A stretch of 44,792 nucleotides of DNA from Lachnospiraceae bacterium. GTDB taxonomy: Bacteria > Bacillota > Clostridia > Lachnospirales > Lachnospiraceae. Below the pieces are notes generated by a model. The model was given only the letters and a program-made list of their open reading frames with translations, searched no databases and was not told where the DNA came from. Within the stretch, counting starts at the first letter, position 1. Each line of letters begins with the position of its first letter. A program made the translations under genes and the position numbers. Shown here piece after piece: positions 9,134-18,292 of this stretch. Where the stretch lies: positions 1-44,792 of the forward strand of contig JAFZSQ010000021.1 in NCBI GenBank assembly GCA_017619295.1, written 5' to 3'.

Positions 9134-11227
9134 CTATTCTTCCTTATTGTTCTCAGCAACCTTAGCTGCTCTTGCTGCAACTTCCTTCTCCTGAACGTCT
9201 GAAGGAGCCTGCTCATAACGAGTGAACTCATACTCGTACTCGCCACGGCCACCGGTCATTGAACGAAGGTCTGTGCAGTATCCGTGAAGTCCGCTCATAG
9301 GAATTTCAGCTTCGATAATCTGCTTTCCGCCTGCAACAGGAGTCATACCAAGAGTTCTGCCTCTTCTCTTGTTAAGGTCACCCATAACATCACCGGTATA
9401 GCTGTCAGGAACAGTAACCTTTAATGTAGCGATGGGCTCTAAGAGAACAGGGCCTGCTTCCATGAAGCCCTTCTTGAAGGCCTGGATAGCTGCTGTCTTG
9501 AATGCCATCTCGGATGAATCAACAGGGTGATATGAACCATCGTAAAGAACGGCCTTAACACCAACTACGGGATAAGCTGCCATAGGTCCTCTTACAACAG
9601 AGTCAGCAATACCTTTCTCAACTGCAGGGAAGTAGTTCTTGGGAACTGCACCACCGACAACTTCCTGCTCAAATGTATAAGCAGAATCAAGGTCGCCTGA
9701 AGGCTCGAAACGCATCTTAACGTGTCCGTACTGACCATGACCACCTGACTGCTTCTTATACTTATACTCAACATCAGATTTCTTTCTGATTGTTTCCTTG
9801 TAAGCAATCTTAGCAGGCTCAAGTTCGATCTCAACCTTGTATTCGTTAAGAAGTCTTGATGCAACGATTTCAAGATGCTGCTCACCCATACCATAGATAA
9901 GGCTCTGACGGTTCTCGGAATCATTCACAAGCTTAAGTGTCTGATCCTCAGCGGCCATCTTCTGAAGAGCCTGAGCTACTTTATCGATATCACCCTTCTC
10001 CTTTGCCTTATAACGAAGGTAAGTGTAGGGTTTAGATATTTCTGCTTTTGCAAATTTAATAGGTGTAGCCTTTGTGCTTAAGGAATCACCGGTCTTAGCG
10101 TCTGATAACTTAGCAAGAGCTCCGATATCACCTGCATGAAGTTCAGGAACCTCGATAGGCTTGTTGCCCTGCATAACGTAGAGCTTACCAATCTTCTCCT
10201 CAACTTCTGTATCAACGTTGTACATAACATCATCGGTCTTAAGAACGCCGGATGCGACCTTGATAAGTGAGTACTTACCGATGAAAGGATCAACGATGGT
10301 CTTCCAGATGAATGCTGCCTTAGCCTTTGAGAACTCATAATCTGAATGATAAATCTCATTGGTCTTCTGGTTGATACCTGCAATCTCTCTGTTCTCAGGG
10401 CTGGGAAGATATTTAACAATATCATCAATCAATGTGTAAACGCCCTGGCAAAGTGTATTTGAACCCATTGTCATGGGAACGATTGAGCAATCACATACGC
10501 TGGTACGAAGAGCTGCACGAATCTCATCAACTGAGAAGGTCTCGCCTGCGAAATAACGATCCATCATCTCTTCGGATGTCTCAGCAACGGTCTCCATCAA
10601 AACATCTCGATATGTTGCAAGGTTCTCTTTGCTGTAATCGGGAACGGGGCACTCTTTAACCTCTTTGCCTTCCCACTTGTTACCTGTCTCGGTAACAACG
10701 TTAACATAGCCCACGAACTTCTCATTCTCTCTGATAGGGAAATGGAAAGGAGCCATCTTCTTACCAAACATATTTGTCATGTCTTCAACAACGTTCTTGA
10801 AGGAAGCATTGTCGATATCCATGTTATCTACGTAGATAATGCGAGGGATTTTATACTTCTCACAAAGTTCCCAAGCCTTAAGTGTTCCGACTTCAACACC
10901 GGCCTTACCGTTTACAACGATAACTGCGCCGCCTGCTGCAGAAACTGCTTCTTCTACTTCACCAACGAAATCAAAATATCCCGGAGCATCGAATACATTT
11001 ATCTTATATCCTTCCCACTCGATGGGAACTACTGCTGTGGAAATTGAGAACTGTCTCTTCTGCTCTTCTTTTCCGTAATCACTTACAGTGTTGCCATCTG
11101 TAACTTTACCCATACGGGATGTGATGCCTGAAAGATACGCCATTGCCTCTGTTAGGCTGGTTTTCCCGGACCCGCCGTGTCCCAGAAGGACAACGTTACG
11201 TATTTTGTCAGTTGTATAAACTTTCAT
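9134..11227 (-). CDS. EF-G-like translational GTPase (paralogue)
   Basis: A 697-residue protein with the EF-G domain order: GTPase domain, domain II, then domains III-V, ending with a C-terminal EF-G domain (GGKQIIEAEIPMSGLHGY). G1 is GHGGSGKT (residues 16-23). G3 is DAPGYFDF, with tyrosine where canonical EF-G has the catalytic histidine (DTPGHVDF), as I recall for the EF-G-2/EF-G-like group. The G4 position reads DNMD (134-137) where NKMD is expected. The SGGHGQYGHVKMRFEP segment is typical of domain IV. It stands alone, not in a rpsL-rpsG-fusA-tuf operon, so it is probably a paralogue and not the main EF-G. GGAGG precedes the ATG. Confidence 0.93.
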   Translation of the reverse strand: MKVYTTDKIRNVVLLGHGGSGKTSLTEAMAYLSGITSRMGKVTDGNTVSDYGKEEQKRQFSISTAVVPIEWEGYKINVFDAPGYFDFVGEVEEAVSAAGGAVIVVNGKAGVEVGTLKAWELCEKYKIPRIIYVDNMDIDNASFKNVVEDMTNMFGKKMAPFHFPIRENEKFVGYVNVVTETGNKWEGKEVKECPVPDYSKENLATYRDVLMETVAETSEEMMDRYFAGETFSVDEIRAALRTSVCDCSIVPMTMGSNTLCQGVYTLIDDIVKYLPSPENREIAGINQKTNEIYHSDYEFSKAKAAFIWKTIVDPFIGKYSLIKVASGVLKTDDVMYNVDTEVEEKIGKLYVMQGNKPIEVPELHAGDIGALAKLSDAKTGDSLSTKATPIKFAKAEISKPYTYLRYKAKEKGDIDKVAQALQKMAAEDQTLKLVNDSENRQSLIYGMGEQHLEIVASRLLNEYKVEIELEPAKIAYKETIRKKSDVEYKYKKQSGGHGQYGHVKMRFEPSGDLDSAYTFEQEVVGGAVPKNYFPAVEKGIADSVVRGPMAAYPVVGVKAVLYDGSYHPVDSSEMAFKTAAIQAFKKGFMEAGPVLLEPIATLKVTVPDSYTGDVMGDLNKRRGRTLGMTPVAGGKQIIEAEIPMSGLHGYCTDLRSMTGGRGEYEYEFTRYEQAPSDVQEKEVAARAAKVAENNKEE

Positions 11228-11304
11228 ATAAATTCCTCCAACTCGAGATATTTTTGTGGAATTGTGTTAAGTTTTTTCACCCTAATACAAAACTCCATGT
11301 GTAT

Positions 11305-11333
11305 ATTTTACTAAAAACAGCACTATAATACAA
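11305..11333 (-). promoter_or_regulatory. Possible promoter of the EF-G-like gene
   Basis: Minus-strand TTGTAT (11328-11333) and TAAAAT (11305-11310) with a 17-bp spacer, about 80 bp before the start codon. The match is only moderate. Confidence 0.35.
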
Positions 11334-11356
11334 GTAATTTATGGAAATTTTGCACA

Positions 11357-12175
11357 TCACTGACTAATCTTATAATAAAACATATATTGCTGTATTATTC
11401 CGGCCACGCCCTTGTATCTTTCGAAATCGAATCCTTTTGGGTAATAAGTATTAAGAATCTGTTTAATATGAGTATCAATGGGGAACGCATCTATATGATG
11501 TAGCCCAAAAAGGCAAATACAATTGGCAACCTTTGGACCTATGCCCTTTATTGCCGTAAGCTGCTTCATGGCTTCTTCGTAATCTAATCCGATAAGATTT
11601 TCATACCACAAAGGATTGTCTTTAGTGTAAGCAATCAAATCTGCAAGGAATACATCTCTGTAGCCAAGCCCCAGGCTTTTATCCATAAAGAAATCCGGGG
11701 CTATATCTTCAGCTCTTGGAATCTTATATATCCCTTTGACAACTTCAATTCCGGCCTTTTCACAGATTTTGTCTATGGAACCCATAATTCGCTTTATATT
11801 GTTGTTCTGGGAAATAATAAAGCAAACAATGCTCTCCCATAAATCCTGCCTTAGAATTCGCATTCCTGAGCCAAATTTGAAGGCATCCATAAGGTAGGCA
11901 TCTTTGGATTCTGCTATTAGCTTTTCTATTCGCCCATAGGGATCCTCTTTGCTTTCAGGATAATCAAAATAATTCTGCCAATACTTTTCATATTCCTTTT
12001 CAAAGCAAGAAAGCCCTATTTCATTAGGGCTTATCTGTCTTGCAAAAGCAGCATTCTCTCCGGACACAATAAGGAATTCTCCTTCACCTGTTTCTCTGAA
12101 TCTGAAACACTGTCCGGACAATGCAATCTGTCTTAAGTTAAAGTGGTCGTTCTTAATTACTTTATTGATTTCCAA
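11357..12175 (-). CDS. ogg: 8-oxoguanine DNA glycosylase (OGG family)
   Basis: A 272-residue base-excision repair enzyme of the HhH-GPD superfamily. The N-terminal beta domain (FNLRQIALSGQCFRFRE) resembles OGG1 proteins. The segment ESIVCFIISQNNNIKRI is the QNN substrate-pocket region. The helix-hairpin-helix reads LTAIKGIGPKVANCICLFG, with the lysine aligned to the OGG1 catalytic lysine. The aspartate in AFPIDTHIKQI matches the conserved catalytic-loop aspartate. It would remove 8-oxoguanine and incise the strand. It overlaps the preceding lipoprotein gene by 19 bp and is the last gene of the tgt-containing operon. A 3-methyladenine glycosylase label is possible, but the motifs favour Ogg. 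Confidence 0.9.
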   Translation of the reverse strand: MEINKVIKNDHFNLRQIALSGQCFRFRETGEGEFLIVSGENAAFARQISPNEIGLSCFEKEYEKYWQNYFDYPESKEDPYGRIEKLIAESKDAYLMDAFKFGSGMRILRQDLWESIVCFIISQNNNIKRIMGSIDKICEKAGIEVVKGIYKIPRAEDIAPDFFMDKSLGLGYRDVFLADLIAYTKDNPLWYENLIGLDYEEAMKQLTAIKGIGPKVANCICLFGLHHIDAFPIDTHIKQILNTYYPKGFDFERYKGVAGIIQQYMFYYKISQ

Positions 12176-13251
12176 TCGTCTATATCTGCCCCGTTCTCAA
12201 TCTTTTCGGTTACTCCAAACAAGGCTTTTTTCTCCCAAAGTTCTTCGTTTATCTCTTCGTCAGTATAGAAAGGAAGCTTTGTTGATTTCCACATGGTCAT
12301 GTAAGGGCTGTCGGCCTCGTAAATACTTGTATCATCAACCTTGAATCCCTCTTCATCAACCCTGAAGAACGTGTATAAGCAGCTGTTAGCATACTCATTG
12401 TAATCAAAATCGTCTTTTAAGAAGGCTTCCTCATCGTAATTCAGGTTGTAAATGTTAACCTGAACATCATCTTCGATTCCGGCATCAAGAGCCTTGGAAT
12501 ACATTTCATAATCTGCCTCCGGAGAATAAACCGAAGAAATGCCATAGGTAAATTCAACGTTATAAACGAAATGCTCATCCCCTGCCGCATCCACAACATG
12601 GTATTCTACGCTGTGGGAAAAAGCGCTGTTTGAGCCGCCTCTATATGCGTAACCATACTTATTTAATCCGCAATAAGATCTGTAGCCGGCATTGTCCTGG
12701 TAGCAAAGCTGTAATTTATCATCTATATATTTAATAACGAATATATCTGTATATTCGCTCTCCCAAAGCATACCGCCCGTAAGTTCCAAAGCAAGCTCGG
12801 GAATCTCATCTGCGCCACAGTCTATAAAGGAATAAAGAGTATCTGTAGGCTTATAATCCGTATCCCATTGTTCACCCATTCCGCCGCAGTAATTCTTAAC
12901 GAACTCATCAAGTGTTAATCCGCCTGCATTGGCAAAAATACCATATCTCCTCTCCTGTACATCAGGATCAGCTAGCACGGTAATCTTGTCAAAATATAGG
13001 AGTTCCTCCCCCTTAAGGAATTTCTCGTAAGCTTCCCTTGATTTGACAGCAAGTTCTAATTCTTCAGCTGACGGAACCGTTGCATCGGTGGTAACGATTT
13101 CCGACTCCGTTTCCGCATTTTCATTAGCTTCAGGCACATCAACGACTTCCACCTGAGCTTTGTTTTGATCATTTACTTCCTGCTTACCGCAAGCGGCAAA
13201 CATTGTACCCACTAACACAATGACTAACATACATGAAATAATCTTTTTCAT
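12157..13251 (-). CDS. Predicted lipoprotein of unknown function
   Basis: A 364-residue secreted lipoprotein. The signal peptide (MKKIISCMLVIVLVGTMFAAC) ends in a lipobox with cysteine 21, so it should be anchored to the outer face of the membrane. An acidic, serine/threonine-rich linker follows, then a mixed alpha/beta domain rich in tyrosine and aspartate (LYSFIDCGADEIPELALEL). I do not recognise the family. The ATG at 13251 is chosen for its signal peptide and the GAGAGGAGGA upstream; a longer reading frame extends into tgt but has no ribosome-binding site. It lies 28 bp after tgt and overlaps ogg by 19 bp. Confidence 0.88.
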   Translation of the reverse strand: MKKIISCMLVIVLVGTMFAACGKQEVNDQNKAQVEVVDVPEANENAETESEIVTTDATVPSAEELELAVKSREAYEKFLKGEELLYFDKITVLADPDVQERRYGIFANAGGLTLDEFVKNYCGGMGEQWDTDYKPTDTLYSFIDCGADEIPELALELTGGMLWESEYTDIFVIKYIDDKLQLCYQDNAGYRSYCGLNKYGYAYRGGSNSAFSHSVEYHVVDAAGDEHFVYNVEFTYGISSVYSPEADYEMYSKALDAGIEDDVQVNIYNLNYDEEAFLKDDFDYNEYANSCLYTFFRVDEEGFKVDDTSIYEADSPYMTMWKSTKLPFYTDEEINEELWEKKALFGVTEKIENGADIDDWKSIK

Positions 13252-13279
13252 ACATTCAGTCCTCCTCTCCCAATACAGT

Positions 13280-14410
13280 TTATGACTCTCCGGAAACCGC
13301 CGCCAATTTCTTAGCTTTATATTCAGGGAATCTGTCCTCATCGAGAGCATCCCTGATTTCTTCCATCATTTTATTGTAGAAATAGAGATTATGTGTAACG
13401 CAAAGCCTCATGCCAAGCATTTCCTTAGCTTTTAACAAATGTCTTAAGTAAGCTCTCGAATACCTCTGGCATGTAGGACATTGACAGCCTTCCTCTATAG
13501 GCCTGTCGTCCAGTTCATACTTCACATTGAAAAGATTAATCTTTCCATGATTGGTATATAAATGGCCATGTCTTCCGTTTCTCGAAGGATAAACACAGTC
13601 AAAGAAATCCACTCCTCTTTCAACTGCCTCAAGGATATTTGCAGGAGTACCTACACCCATTAAATATGTGGGCTTATTGTCAGGCAGGTAAGGTACAACA
13701 TGTTCAAGAACATCGTACATCTGCTCATGACTCTCACCAACCGCAAGACCTCCAACCGCATATCCGTCAAGGTCAAATTCAGAAATCCTCTTGGCGTGTT
13801 CTATTCTTATATCATTGTAGATTGCGCCCTGGTTAATACCAAAGAGCATCTGATTCTTATTGATGGTATCTTCAAGAGAATTGAGTCTGTTCATCTCTGC
13901 TTTACATCTCTCAAGCCATCTGGTGGTTCTGTCCACCGACTTAATAACGTAGTCTCTTTCAGCCAAAGCCGGAGGGCATTCGTCGAATGCCATGGCAATT
14001 GTGGATGCAAGATTGGACTGAATCTGCATGCTCTGCTCCGGGCCCATGAAAATCTTTCTTCCGTCAATGTGAGAGTTAAAATATACGCCCTCTTCTTTGA
14101 TTTTCCTAAGGCTTGCCAAAGAGAAAACCTGGAAGCCGCCTGAATCGGTTAGGATTGGCTTATTCCAGCTCATAAACTTGTGAAGTCCGCCCAATTTCTT
14201 CACCACTTCGTCACCGGGACGCACATGTAAGTGGTAAGTATTGGATAATTCTATCTGTGTTCCAATTTGTTCAAGGTCAGCCGTGGAAACAGCTCCCTTT
14301 ATTGCAGCAACGGTTCCAACATTCATAAAAACAGGGGTCTGAACAGTACCGTGTACTGTCGTAAACTCTCCTCTTTTGGCCATGCCGCATTTCTTGATTA
14401 ATTTATACAT
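13280..14410 (-). CDS. tgt: tRNA-guanine transglycosylase
   Basis: A 376-residue enzyme that exchanges guanine 34 of GUN-anticodon tRNAs for a queuosine precursor. The substrate-binding motif LTDSGGFQVFSLA is present, together with GGLAVGES, the catalytic-loop segment FDCVYPSRNGRHGH, and the C-terminal zinc site CQCPTC plus a later cysteine and histidine (RLCVTHNLYF). The ATG at 14410 overlaps the upstream carboxypeptidase stop as TAATG, with GGGAGGAAT in front; a longer frame is possible but less likely. Its pathway partner queA is in the window, at 38.5-39.5 kb, in a separate operon. Confidence 0.97.
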   Translation of the reverse strand: MYKLIKKCGMAKRGEFTTVHGTVQTPVFMNVGTVAAIKGAVSTADLEQIGTQIELSNTYHLHVRPGDEVVKKLGGLHKFMSWNKPILTDSGGFQVFSLASLRKIKEEGVYFNSHIDGRKIFMGPEQSMQIQSNLASTIAMAFDECPPALAERDYVIKSVDRTTRWLERCKAEMNRLNSLEDTINKNQMLFGINQGAIYNDIRIEHAKRISEFDLDGYAVGGLAVGESHEQMYDVLEHVVPYLPDNKPTYLMGVGTPANILEAVERGVDFFDCVYPSRNGRHGHLYTNHGKINLFNVKYELDDRPIEEGCQCPTCQRYSRAYLRHLLKAKEMLGMRLCVTHNLYFYNKMMEEIRDALDEDRFPEYKAKKLAAVSGES

Positions 14411-15459
14411 TAATAAACATATTCCTCCCAGAATTCTTCGAGGCATAAATCATTCTCATAAATTATGGTGGCGGCCTCTACACCAACATATCTGAAATGC
14501 CAGGGCTCATATTCGATTCCCGTAATATGCTCCTTGCCTTTTGGATATCTAAGTATAAATCCATACTTATATGAATTGTCTCTAAGCCAGATTCCCTCAC
14601 CGGTTTCTCCGAAAGCCTCGTTTAAAACGTTGTGTCCGGCTGCAACCAAATCAAGAGCAAGCCCCAGCTGATGCTCTGACGCACCGGGAACCGTAACGGA
14701 GTAAGCGCTGGTTTTATAAGCGTCCATATAAGACATTCCAAGACCCATGAACTTGTTAATCTTTCTATCAAACAAAAATACCTGATCCGACATTCTTCTA
14801 TAGGGTGAATTGATTGCCAGAGGATATCCGTCCTTGCTGGCATCCTTCATCATAAGAAGAAGATTCTCAAGAATTCTTGAATCGCACATCATCCAATCCT
14901 TAATAACCGCAAGTTCAAACTCGTAGTCGTCAGGAATGGGATGTTGCTTATTTACAAGGATAATTCTCCAGTCGTCCTTATCAAAAGTCAGGTTCTTATA
15001 TGTGTCCTCGGTGGGTATTACAGCATCTTCCTGCTCAAGATATGAAGCGTGCTCATCCCAGATATCCTCAAGAGTAAAGGAATCCTCCGTCGCTTCAATC
15101 TGATAATCACCGGAGCCGTATGCAGTAGGATCAGCCTCTTCCGGTAAAATGTCGGAAGTCTCCACTTCCTTCTCGGTTACAAGGGCTATATCCGAGTTAC
15201 TTGCCGCTTCCGCGTGGATAACCTCGCCGTTGCCGTAGAAAGTAAAGCTGCCGTTTGCGATAAACAGAGCAATTATTGTGATTCCGCAAAGGTACTTCTT
15301 ACCGTTACCCGCAAAATGCATAACGATATGATAGAAAAAAAGAACCACTACAACAAAGGCCTTGTAGAGAGGCCTTAATGCAGGGTTCTTTCGATACCAA
15401 CCGTTTACTTTTTCCCTGAGTTTATCAAGGAAAGTTTTCTTCATCGCAGTGTTAGCCAT
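14410..15459 (-). CDS. VanY-type D-alanyl-D-alanine carboxypeptidase, membrane anchored
   Basis: A 349-residue peptidase of the M15B/VanY family, expected to trim the terminal D-alanine of peptidoglycan stem peptides outside the membrane. The N-terminal 80 residues contain hydrophobic segments (about 34-48 and 57-75). A serine/glutamate-rich linker follows. The catalytic region shows NSPYRR (217-222), SEHQLGLALD (261-270) with zinc-binding His and Asp, and EPWHFRYVG (318-326) with the catalytic Glu and last zinc His. AGAAGG lies seven bases before the ATG. The stop overlaps the tgt start by one base, so the genes are coupled. Confidence 0.93.
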   Translation of the reverse strand: MANTAMKKTFLDKLREKVNGWYRKNPALRPLYKAFVVVVLFFYHIVMHFAGNGKKYLCGITIIALFIANGSFTFYGNGEVIHAEAASNSDIALVTEKEVETSDILPEEADPTAYGSGDYQIEATEDSFTLEDIWDEHASYLEQEDAVIPTEDTYKNLTFDKDDWRIILVNKQHPIPDDYEFELAVIKDWMMCDSRILENLLLMMKDASKDGYPLAINSPYRRMSDQVFLFDRKINKFMGLGMSYMDAYKTSAYSVTVPGASEHQLGLALDLVAAGHNVLNEAFGETGEGIWLRDNSYKYGFILRYPKGKEHITGIEYEPWHFRYVGVEAATIIYENDLCLEEFWEEYVY

Positions 15460-15462
15460 TGC

Positions 15463-16518
15463 TTAGCCTTCTATACTCTTAAAGATTACGCAGTTAGGAC
15501 TTTCAACTTTGATTTCCGGTCCATTCATGACAAGGGTTCCCTTGTCCATATCAATGGAGAAAAACGTCATGGTATTTGATTCGTGATTAAGGCTCACGAG
15601 ATGTTTATTATCGGGGAAAAGCGCAGCATCCTTGGGATACTCTCCGCTTACAGGAAGACAAAGGGACTTTGTAAGAAGTCCTGTCTTGGTGTCCACCTTA
15701 TATGCCACAACAGAATTGTCTCCGGCATTGGTGCTTATAAGGTATTTATAATCCTCGGAAAAAGTCAGCGCACTCGCCACTGTTCCGCCGGCATGATAAT
15801 CATTTAAAGTTGAGATGTTCTGAATCTTCTCAAAGAAAGGCATATTATTCCTTTCTTCGTAGCTGTAAACATCTATGAAACTCTTCTCTTCATGAACTAT
15901 ATAAAGGAATTTGCCGTCTTTGGAAAACTTAATATGTCTGGGACCGGAGCCCTGTTCGCTTCTTATAACATCCACGTGTTTAAGCTTGCCCTTCTCATAA
16001 TCGATGGCATAAACATCCACGTGGTCCATTCCAAGATCGGCAACGCAAAGGAACTTGGAATCTCTGGTCATCTTTACACAACTGATGTGTGGTCTGAAGG
16101 AACGCTCACTGGCAATACCCATTCCCTTATTATAAATTTCATCGGTTATATCACCAATGGAACCATTTTCATTAAGGCGGAGCATTGTAACCTTACCATC
16201 ATGGTATCCTGCTACAAACAGGTATCTGTCCTCGTTTCCCGTAGTCAGGTAGCAACCTCTCATGCCGTTAATGGGCGCCATATTTATAACCTTTAACATT
16301 CCGTCTTTCTGTATTTCATAGGCTTCAACGCCGAAATCAGTGATGGAATAGAGATATTTGTTGTTTTTTGCCAATGTAACATATGAAGAATTGGTGATAA
16401 CAACCTGGGCTTTCTCGGTAAATCTGCCCTTCTTCATATCGACATCGTAAATCTTAATTCCGTGGTTGTCTCCCATTGTATAAGTAGAGACATATGCAAC
16501 ATACTTTGTACCAGTCAT
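15463..16518 (-). CDS. Lactonase-family seven-bladed beta-propeller (YbhE/Pgl-like)
   Basis: A 351-residue cytoplasmic protein without a signal peptide, built of repeated propeller blades. Typical blade segments are YVTLAKNNKYLYSITDFG, FLCVADLGMDHVDVYAIDY, GSGPRHIKFSKDGKFLYIVHE and KDAALFPDNKHLVSLNHES. The family includes 6-phosphogluconolactonase of the YbhE type, but many members have no known substrate. No glucose-6-phosphate dehydrogenase gene is adjacent, so I leave out a gene symbol. AGGAGG precedes the ATG. It is the first gene of a five-gene minus-strand operon, and its promoter shares the -35 region with the divergent polyamine operon. Confidence 0.87.
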   Translation of the reverse strand: MTGTKYVAYVSTYTMGDNHGIKIYDVDMKKGRFTEKAQVVITNSSYVTLAKNNKYLYSITDFGVEAYEIQKDGMLKVINMAPINGMRGCYLTTGNEDRYLFVAGYHDGKVTMLRLNENGSIGDITDEIYNKGMGIASERSFRPHISCVKMTRDSKFLCVADLGMDHVDVYAIDYEKGKLKHVDVIRSEQGSGPRHIKFSKDGKFLYIVHEEKSFIDVYSYEERNNMPFFEKIQNISTLNDYHAGGTVASALTFSEDYKYLISTNAGDNSVVAYKVDTKTGLLTKSLCLPVSGEYPKDAALFPDNKHLVSLNHESNTMTFFSIDMDKGTLVMNGPEIKVESPNCVIFKSIEG

Positions 16519-16550
16519 AACAGCCTCCTGTGTGTACCTAAAATTATATC

Positions 16551-16578
16551 ATTCTATATGTAAAATAACAATTGACAA
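16551..16578 (-). promoter_or_regulatory. Promoter of the lactonase/vanY/tgt operon
   Basis: Minus-strand TTGTCA (16573-16578) and TAGAAT (16551-16556) are separated by 16 bp. The -35 overlaps the -35 of the divergent polyamine promoter by five bases. Confidence 0.65.
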
Positions 16579-16599
16579 ATGTATTTACAGATGTATAAT
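16572..16599 (+). promoter_or_regulatory. Consensus promoter of the polyamine uptake operon
   Basis: TTGACA (16572-16577) and TATAAT (16594-16599), both perfect consensus hexamers, are separated by 16 bp. Transcription should start near 16606. A promoter this strong suggests that the operon is held down by a repressor. Confidence 0.82.
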
Positions 16600-16632
16600 T
16601 AGTCTCGGCGTGTTTAGTAAAAGTAAACTTTT
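16580..16632. promoter_or_regulatory. Two candidate operators at the polyamine promoter
   Basis: TGTATTTACA (16580-16589, arms TGTA/TACA) lies between -35 and -10. AAAAGTAAACTTTT (16619-16632, arms AAAAGT/ACTTTT) lies just past the expected start site. Either could bind the XRE-cupin regulator encoded immediately downstream. The two sequences differ, so at most one may be its site. Confidence 0.45.
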
Positions 16633-16662
16633 GGTTTAATATTTGAGGAATGCGATTGAGAC

Positions 16663-17202
16663 ATGGAAATCGGTAATAAAATCAAGGAATTACGCGTATT
16701 AAACGGACTTACACAGGAAGAACTTGCAGACAGAGCTGAGCTTTCGAAGGGATTTATCTCACAACTTGAAAGAGATTTGACCTCCCTTTCCATTGCAACT
16801 CTCGTCGATATTTTGCAGGTTTTGGGAACAGACCTTAAAGAATTCTTTAAGGATTCGGAGGATAAACAGGTTGTCTTCCATGATTCCGATTATTTCGAGA
16901 AGAATGATGATTCTCTCGGAAACAAAATCGAATGGATAATTCCCAACTCCCAGAAGAACATTATGGAGCCCATAAGACTGACTCTTAAACCCGGCGGTTC
17001 CACATATCCCGATGTTCCTCACGAAGGTGAAGAATTCGGCTACGTTCTTTCGGGAAGCATTACCCTCTTTGTGGGCGGCAAAGCCATGAAGGTTAAGAAA
17101 GGCGAGTCCTTCTATTTCACCTCCGATTCCGGTCACTATATTAAAGCAAACGATAAAACAGGAGCTTCCCTTATTTGGGTAAGCACGCCTCCATCATTCT
17201 AA
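16663..17202 (+). CDS. XRE-cupin transcriptional regulator (PuuR-like)
   Basis: A 179-residue regulator. An N-terminal XRE helix-turn-helix ([18 protein letters not shown], then [18 protein letters not shown]) occupies roughly residues 7-62. The C-terminal half is a cupin fold ([20 protein letters not shown] and [16 protein letters not shown]). Members of this architecture, such as PuuR, repress polyamine genes and sense putrescine or related small molecules through the cupin domain. It heads the potABCD operon with a 19-bp gap to potA, so polyamine-responsive autoregulation of uptake is the likely role. GAGGA lies 13 bases before the ATG, a rather long spacing. Confidence 0.93.
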   Translation: MEIGNKIKELRVLNGLTQEELADRAELSKGFISQLERDLTSLSIATLVDILQVLGTDLKEFFKDSEDKQVVFHDSDYFEKNDDSLGNKIEWIIPNSQKNIMEPIRLTLKPGGSTYPDVPHEGEEFGYVLSGSITLFVGGKAMKVKKGESFYFTSDSGHYIKANDKTGASLIWVSTPPSF

Positions 17203-17221
17203 TCATAAAGGAAGCATACAG

Positions 17222-18292
17222 ATGAAAAAGCTTGTTGATCTCCAGAATATCTCTAAATCATTCGACGGTGAGTTGATCATCGACGATTTAAACTTATATA
17301 TAAGAGAGAATGAGTTTCTTACCCTTCTCGGGCCTTCCGGTTGTGGAAAGACCACCACTCTTCGAATCCTTGGTGGTTTTGAAACTCCCGATACAGGTAA
17401 AGTTATATTTGAGGGAACCGATATTACAAAACTTCCCCCTAACAAAAGACCCCTTAACACGGTCTTTCAGAAGTATGCTCTTTTCACACATATGACAATT
17501 GCCGAAAACATTGCTTTCGGATTAAAGATAAAGAACAAATCCAAATCTTATATCAACGATAAGATTAAATATGCCTTAAAGCTCGTTAACCTCGACGGCT
17601 ACGAGAACAGAATGCCCGATTCATTATCCGGCGGTCAGCAGCAAAGAATCGCCATTGCGAGAGCTATCGTTAATGAGCCTAAGCTCCTTTTACTTGATGA
17701 GCCTCTCGGAGCTCTCGATTTGAAGCTTCGTCAGGACATGCAGTATGAGCTTATCCGTCTTAAGAACGAACTTGGTATTACCTTTATATATGTAACTCAC
17801 GACCAGGAGGAAGCCCTTACCATGTCCGATACCATCGTTGTCATGAACAAGGGTTATATCCAGCAGATTGGTACTCCCGAGAAGATTTACAATGAACCTG
17901 AGAACGCATTTGTTGCGGACTTCATCGGAGATTCCAATATTCTTCCCGGCATCATGATTGAGGATAAACTGGTTGAGATTCTTGGTGCAAAATTTGCCTG
18001 CGTCGACGAAGGATTCGGTAACAACACTCCTGTTGACGTTGTTATAAGACCTGAGGACGTAGAACTCGTCCCTGAAGGAACCGGCACCATCGAAGGTGAA
18101 GTAAGCCACGTAATCTTTAAGGGTGTTCACTACGAGATGGAAGTTATGGCAAGAGGCTACGAATGGCTTGTACAGTCTACCAAATGCTTCCAGGTAGGAA
18201 CCAAAGTTGGAATCAAGGTTGATCCTTTCAATATTCAGATTATGAATAAGCCCGTATCTGAGGATGAGGAGGCTATCGGAGTAGATGAATAA
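17222..18292 (+). CDS. potA: Spermidine/putrescine ABC transporter, ATPase
   Basis: A 356-residue ATPase subunit on the cytoplasmic face. Walker A is [12 protein letters not shown], the Q-loop VFQKYALF, the signature [14 protein letters not shown], Walker [13 protein letters not shown], and the switch His is in [11 protein letters not shown]-terminal TOBE-like domain ([14 protein letters not shown]) of about 90 residues follows, as in PotA and other importer ATPases. The assignment to polyamines rests on the neighbouring permeases and PotD-like binding protein. It overlaps potB by 8 bp. Confidence 0.96.
   Translation: MKKLVDLQNISKSFDGELIIDDLNLYIRENEFLTLLGPSGCGKTTTLRILGGFETPDTGKVIFEGTDITKLPPNKRPLNTVFQKYALFTHMTIAENIAFGLKIKNKSKSYINDKIKYALKLVNLDGYENRMPDSLSGGQQQRIAIARAIVNEPKLLLLDEPLGALDLKLRQDMQYELIRLKNELGITFIYVTHDQEEALTMSDTIVVMNKGYIQQIGTPEKIYNEPENAFVADFIGDSNILPGIMIEDKLVEILGAKFACVDEGFGNNTPVDVVIRPEDVELVPEGTGTIEGEVSHVIFKGVHYEMEVMARGYEWLVQSTKCFQVGTKVGIKVDPFNIQIMNKPVSEDEEAIGVDE

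Noticed and set aside
13700..14143. Plus-strand open frame of 147 codons
   Set aside because: Antisense to tgt, whose conserved motifs occupy the same region.
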